Below, one piece after another: positions 61,795 to 64,000 of a DNA stretch of 64,000 nucleotides; the stretch's first letter is position 1, and each line of letters starts with the position of its first letter. The stretch covers positions 24,391,402-24,455,401 of the forward strand of contig OX424567.1 of the NCBI GenBank assembly GCA_949152475.1. Direction: 5' to 3'. The position numbers were made by a program, and so were the translations under genes. Below the pieces are notes generated by a model. That model was not told where the DNA came from, searched no databases, and saw only the letters and a list, made by a program, of their open reading frames with translations. Source of the DNA: Terebella lapidaria. Its lineage: Eukaryota; Annelida; Polychaeta; Terebellida; Terebellidae.

Positions 61795-64000
61795 TTCTTA
61801 GCCCTTGGGCTAATTTTTTTGTAAATATGCACGTGTGTTTGTCGCAAATTTTATTCCTATACAGTATTTGAAAAGCAACAATTCGAGTAGGTGTACATGC
61901 TGTGAATTCTGACACTTACACGATACGTTCAAATCGTGTACTTGGTGACGCAACGCCAGCGCATCAACATCATCATTTCACAGTTGTTGTCACCGAGCTA
62001 AACAGAATGTACATCAAACTGCCCCATCGCCAGTTCCAGACAATACCCTTGGGCGGTTGAAACTTCAGTCCACATACGATCTCAGCGTTACCCCGGGTAT
62101 AACACAGCTGCAAAACACATGAATCGATTATTATCGATAATGCCTTTACATGATCTGAGACGTCTCATTTCCCAAACGTCGTGGCCAAATTGAATGACTA
62201 TCACGATTTTGTTACGGTTTACTGCGTGACTGGGCGAGGGCACGACATATTGCATCAAGGACTCGGTATTTGTATGGTTTGCTAGGTGTGTGCCAGATGT
62301 GAACCAGAAAAGGATATCAAACGAAACCCATCGAATGATATATATCCGTACATTGCTTATTGTTATGGGCCTAAGTTTCTACAATTATGAACCTATTTAA
62401 ACCTATTTAACCTAATATTTTTTTCTGTAATAAGACTCAGAGCGGATTTATTTTCGGCGCAAACGCGACACACCAGTAACAAAAGTGAGCATTAGCCTAG
62501 GCTTGGAATGGAAACCAATGGGGAAGAAAAAGTTATGTAATTGTCGCAAATATTTATTCTGGGCATTTGATGTATTCCCTCATTATCATTATAATCCTTA
62601 TCAGCGCATTAGGCTCGTTCGTGAAATGATTTTGCAATTAGAAAAACTTGCTGGTAATGCCTATTATAGTATCCCATAAAGCAAGCTATTGTTGCTCAGA
62701 TGGGTGGATTGTCGAGGGTTGAGGCGAGGGTTGGGGAACTAGTGGGCGAGTGTAGGGGTGATCCCGGCAGCCAGGAGCCTCGACTTCCCATCACCACCTA
62801 TCGTCAGTCAACAATGACTGAACACCGTCCACAAACAGATTATCCGCTCGTTAAACATTTGCCATAGTCAAACACCACTAATTGCTCGCTCTGTCCCCAT
62901 CGCAGATCTAGATAGCTGAAGACACGGGAAAATGCAAGAGAAAAATCACCATTTACCGATATCCTACTTTCGATTGGCTCTTTGGAGATGACTTAGCTCT
63001 CTTGTAATATTTATTAGCGACGCGTGACACTATTGTTTCTAGTCGGTGTTTAGGCTTAATACATATTTGATTTGGGCTCGTGTTTTATTGATTCCGGGCA
63101 AAAGGTTATAGTTCTCCAGGATGACTGGCGCTTTTTGACCAGTTTATTGCCCGACAAACACGTCCTCGTCGAGGGTGACTGTCGCTCATCGTTCGGCCCT
63201 CTCGGGCGGGGGAGGGTGACTTCCACACGAGCTTCCGTGTGCCCGCTGGCCCCGCGGTGGATAACACGAGAGAGAGAAGGGGGTTGCTACCTCGTGGTGT
63301 AATCCAATCACCGGGGTGTCCGTAGGTTTTTCCTGATAGTTCTACCCCCATACAACCTGTTTTTATGCGTCAACCTGGAACATACCGGGTCCGAGATAAT
63401 CTGATGAAATGGGCACTTACCCCACACATTCTGGTCAACTGAACATCAGCTTATCATGACCGTGTATTGCTGACCAGTGCAAGGCAAACGTACCTGAACT
63501 ATACAGCGGGGTAAAGAATCAAGGAACGGGGGGAAAGGGTGCGTAGGGGCGGGGGATAAGTCGTGATATTGAAGGTAGAATTGACGAACAATAACAAAAA
63601 CACTGAAGCCGTTTATGGTCTCGCCAGTGTCGTTCCCGCAAGGATGTAGTGCGTGTAATAGCGTGAGCCGCGGATTGATACACACCGAAGTGATGCGGTT
63701 CTCTCAAAGCGGACCAATCACAGTGCAAGGTGGATTCTCCACCAAGTTCTAGCCCCACAACACCGCTCCCCCACTGATGACGAAAATACTGCCCCGTAAT
63801 CTAACTTTAGATGAATCCAATACCAAGCTCATTTCTCTATATGCTAGTGCCGTCGGGGAGCCATAATATACACATCACGATATCACGCGGGCGTCCACAA
63901 TCTATGCATGATTTAGTTTTACTCAACTTTTGTTTTGTCTAGTCCCTTTATATACACTGCAACCCTGAGAATCGGAGCTAATTTTGAACTACGCCGACAA
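61795..64000. other. no gene supported; GC-richer toward the end
   Basis: A 64-codon frame at 62485-62679 has a protein-like end (RIRLVREMILQLEKLAGNAY), but no homologue is recognised and its exon limits are not clear. From about 63100 to 63800 GC content rises with G/C runs and two ATTGG (CCAAT-box) motifs on the minus strand (about 63303, 63713). This may be a promoter or 5' UTR of a gene outside the window. TTTATATACAC at 63947 resembles a TATA box. Confidence 0.3.

Noticed and set aside
63072..63758. Several 75-81 codon frames in the GC-rich terminal segment
   Set aside because: GC-rich sequence has few stops; no motif or splice structure supports a gene.

Overview
The window looks like nuclear DNA of a marine invertebrate. 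Genes are split by GT-AG introns, intergenic sequence is AT-rich, and arrays built on AGGTCA half-sites are everywhere. That repeat style and the duplicated nicotinic-receptor-like genes suggest a lophotrochozoan (mollusc, brachiopod or annelid), but this is inference; nothing here fixes the species. No bacterial, phage or CRISPR features are present.

Four gene models can be supported. (1) On the minus strand, 3517-6212 encodes a seven-exon secreted or anchored protein with a signal peptide, one EGF module and two tandem F5/8C-like (discoidin-fold) domains. (2) On the plus strand, 14992-16113 is an intronless, GC-rich class A peptide-type GPCR. Its last codons run straight into a 33-bp minisatellite of about 49 units (about 16083-17715). 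(3) On the plus strand, nAChR-like gene A occupies 30221-36949, with a candidate signal-peptide exon at 21115-21163. (4) Its tandem paralogue B lies at 38917-44293. Both subunits have the Cys-loop, the TM1-TM4 set and a GEK cation-channel motif. They lack the vicinal cysteines of true alpha subunits.

Gene B is rearranged. Exons 2, 3 and 4 are on the minus strand (40456 down to 38917). A second exon 4, identical by eye, lies in the normal direction (40631-40740) ahead of exons 5-7. The two exon-4 copies sit in 263-bp inverted arms with no mismatch seen (38907-39169 and 40488-40750). This is the layout expected of an inversion with a staggered break inside the gene, or of an assembly fold-back. 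The duplication extends through the 3' flanks (to about 38860 and about 50595). Gene A therefore supplies empty sites for two insertions beside B: a 3.47-kb fold-back element with TTA target duplication (44419-47884) and a 1.05-kb element (48040-49089).

The rest is mostly repeats. Several elements share one plan, terminal inverted repeats followed by inward tandem arrays: 7365-10536 (nested in three layers), 23116-25361, 26214-26803, 30959-32557, 56036-56628 and 60097-61794. There is also a tRNA-derived SINE, small hairpin MITEs, a reverse-transcriptase remnant and pairs of dispersed duplications. About half of the window shows no gene I can support.
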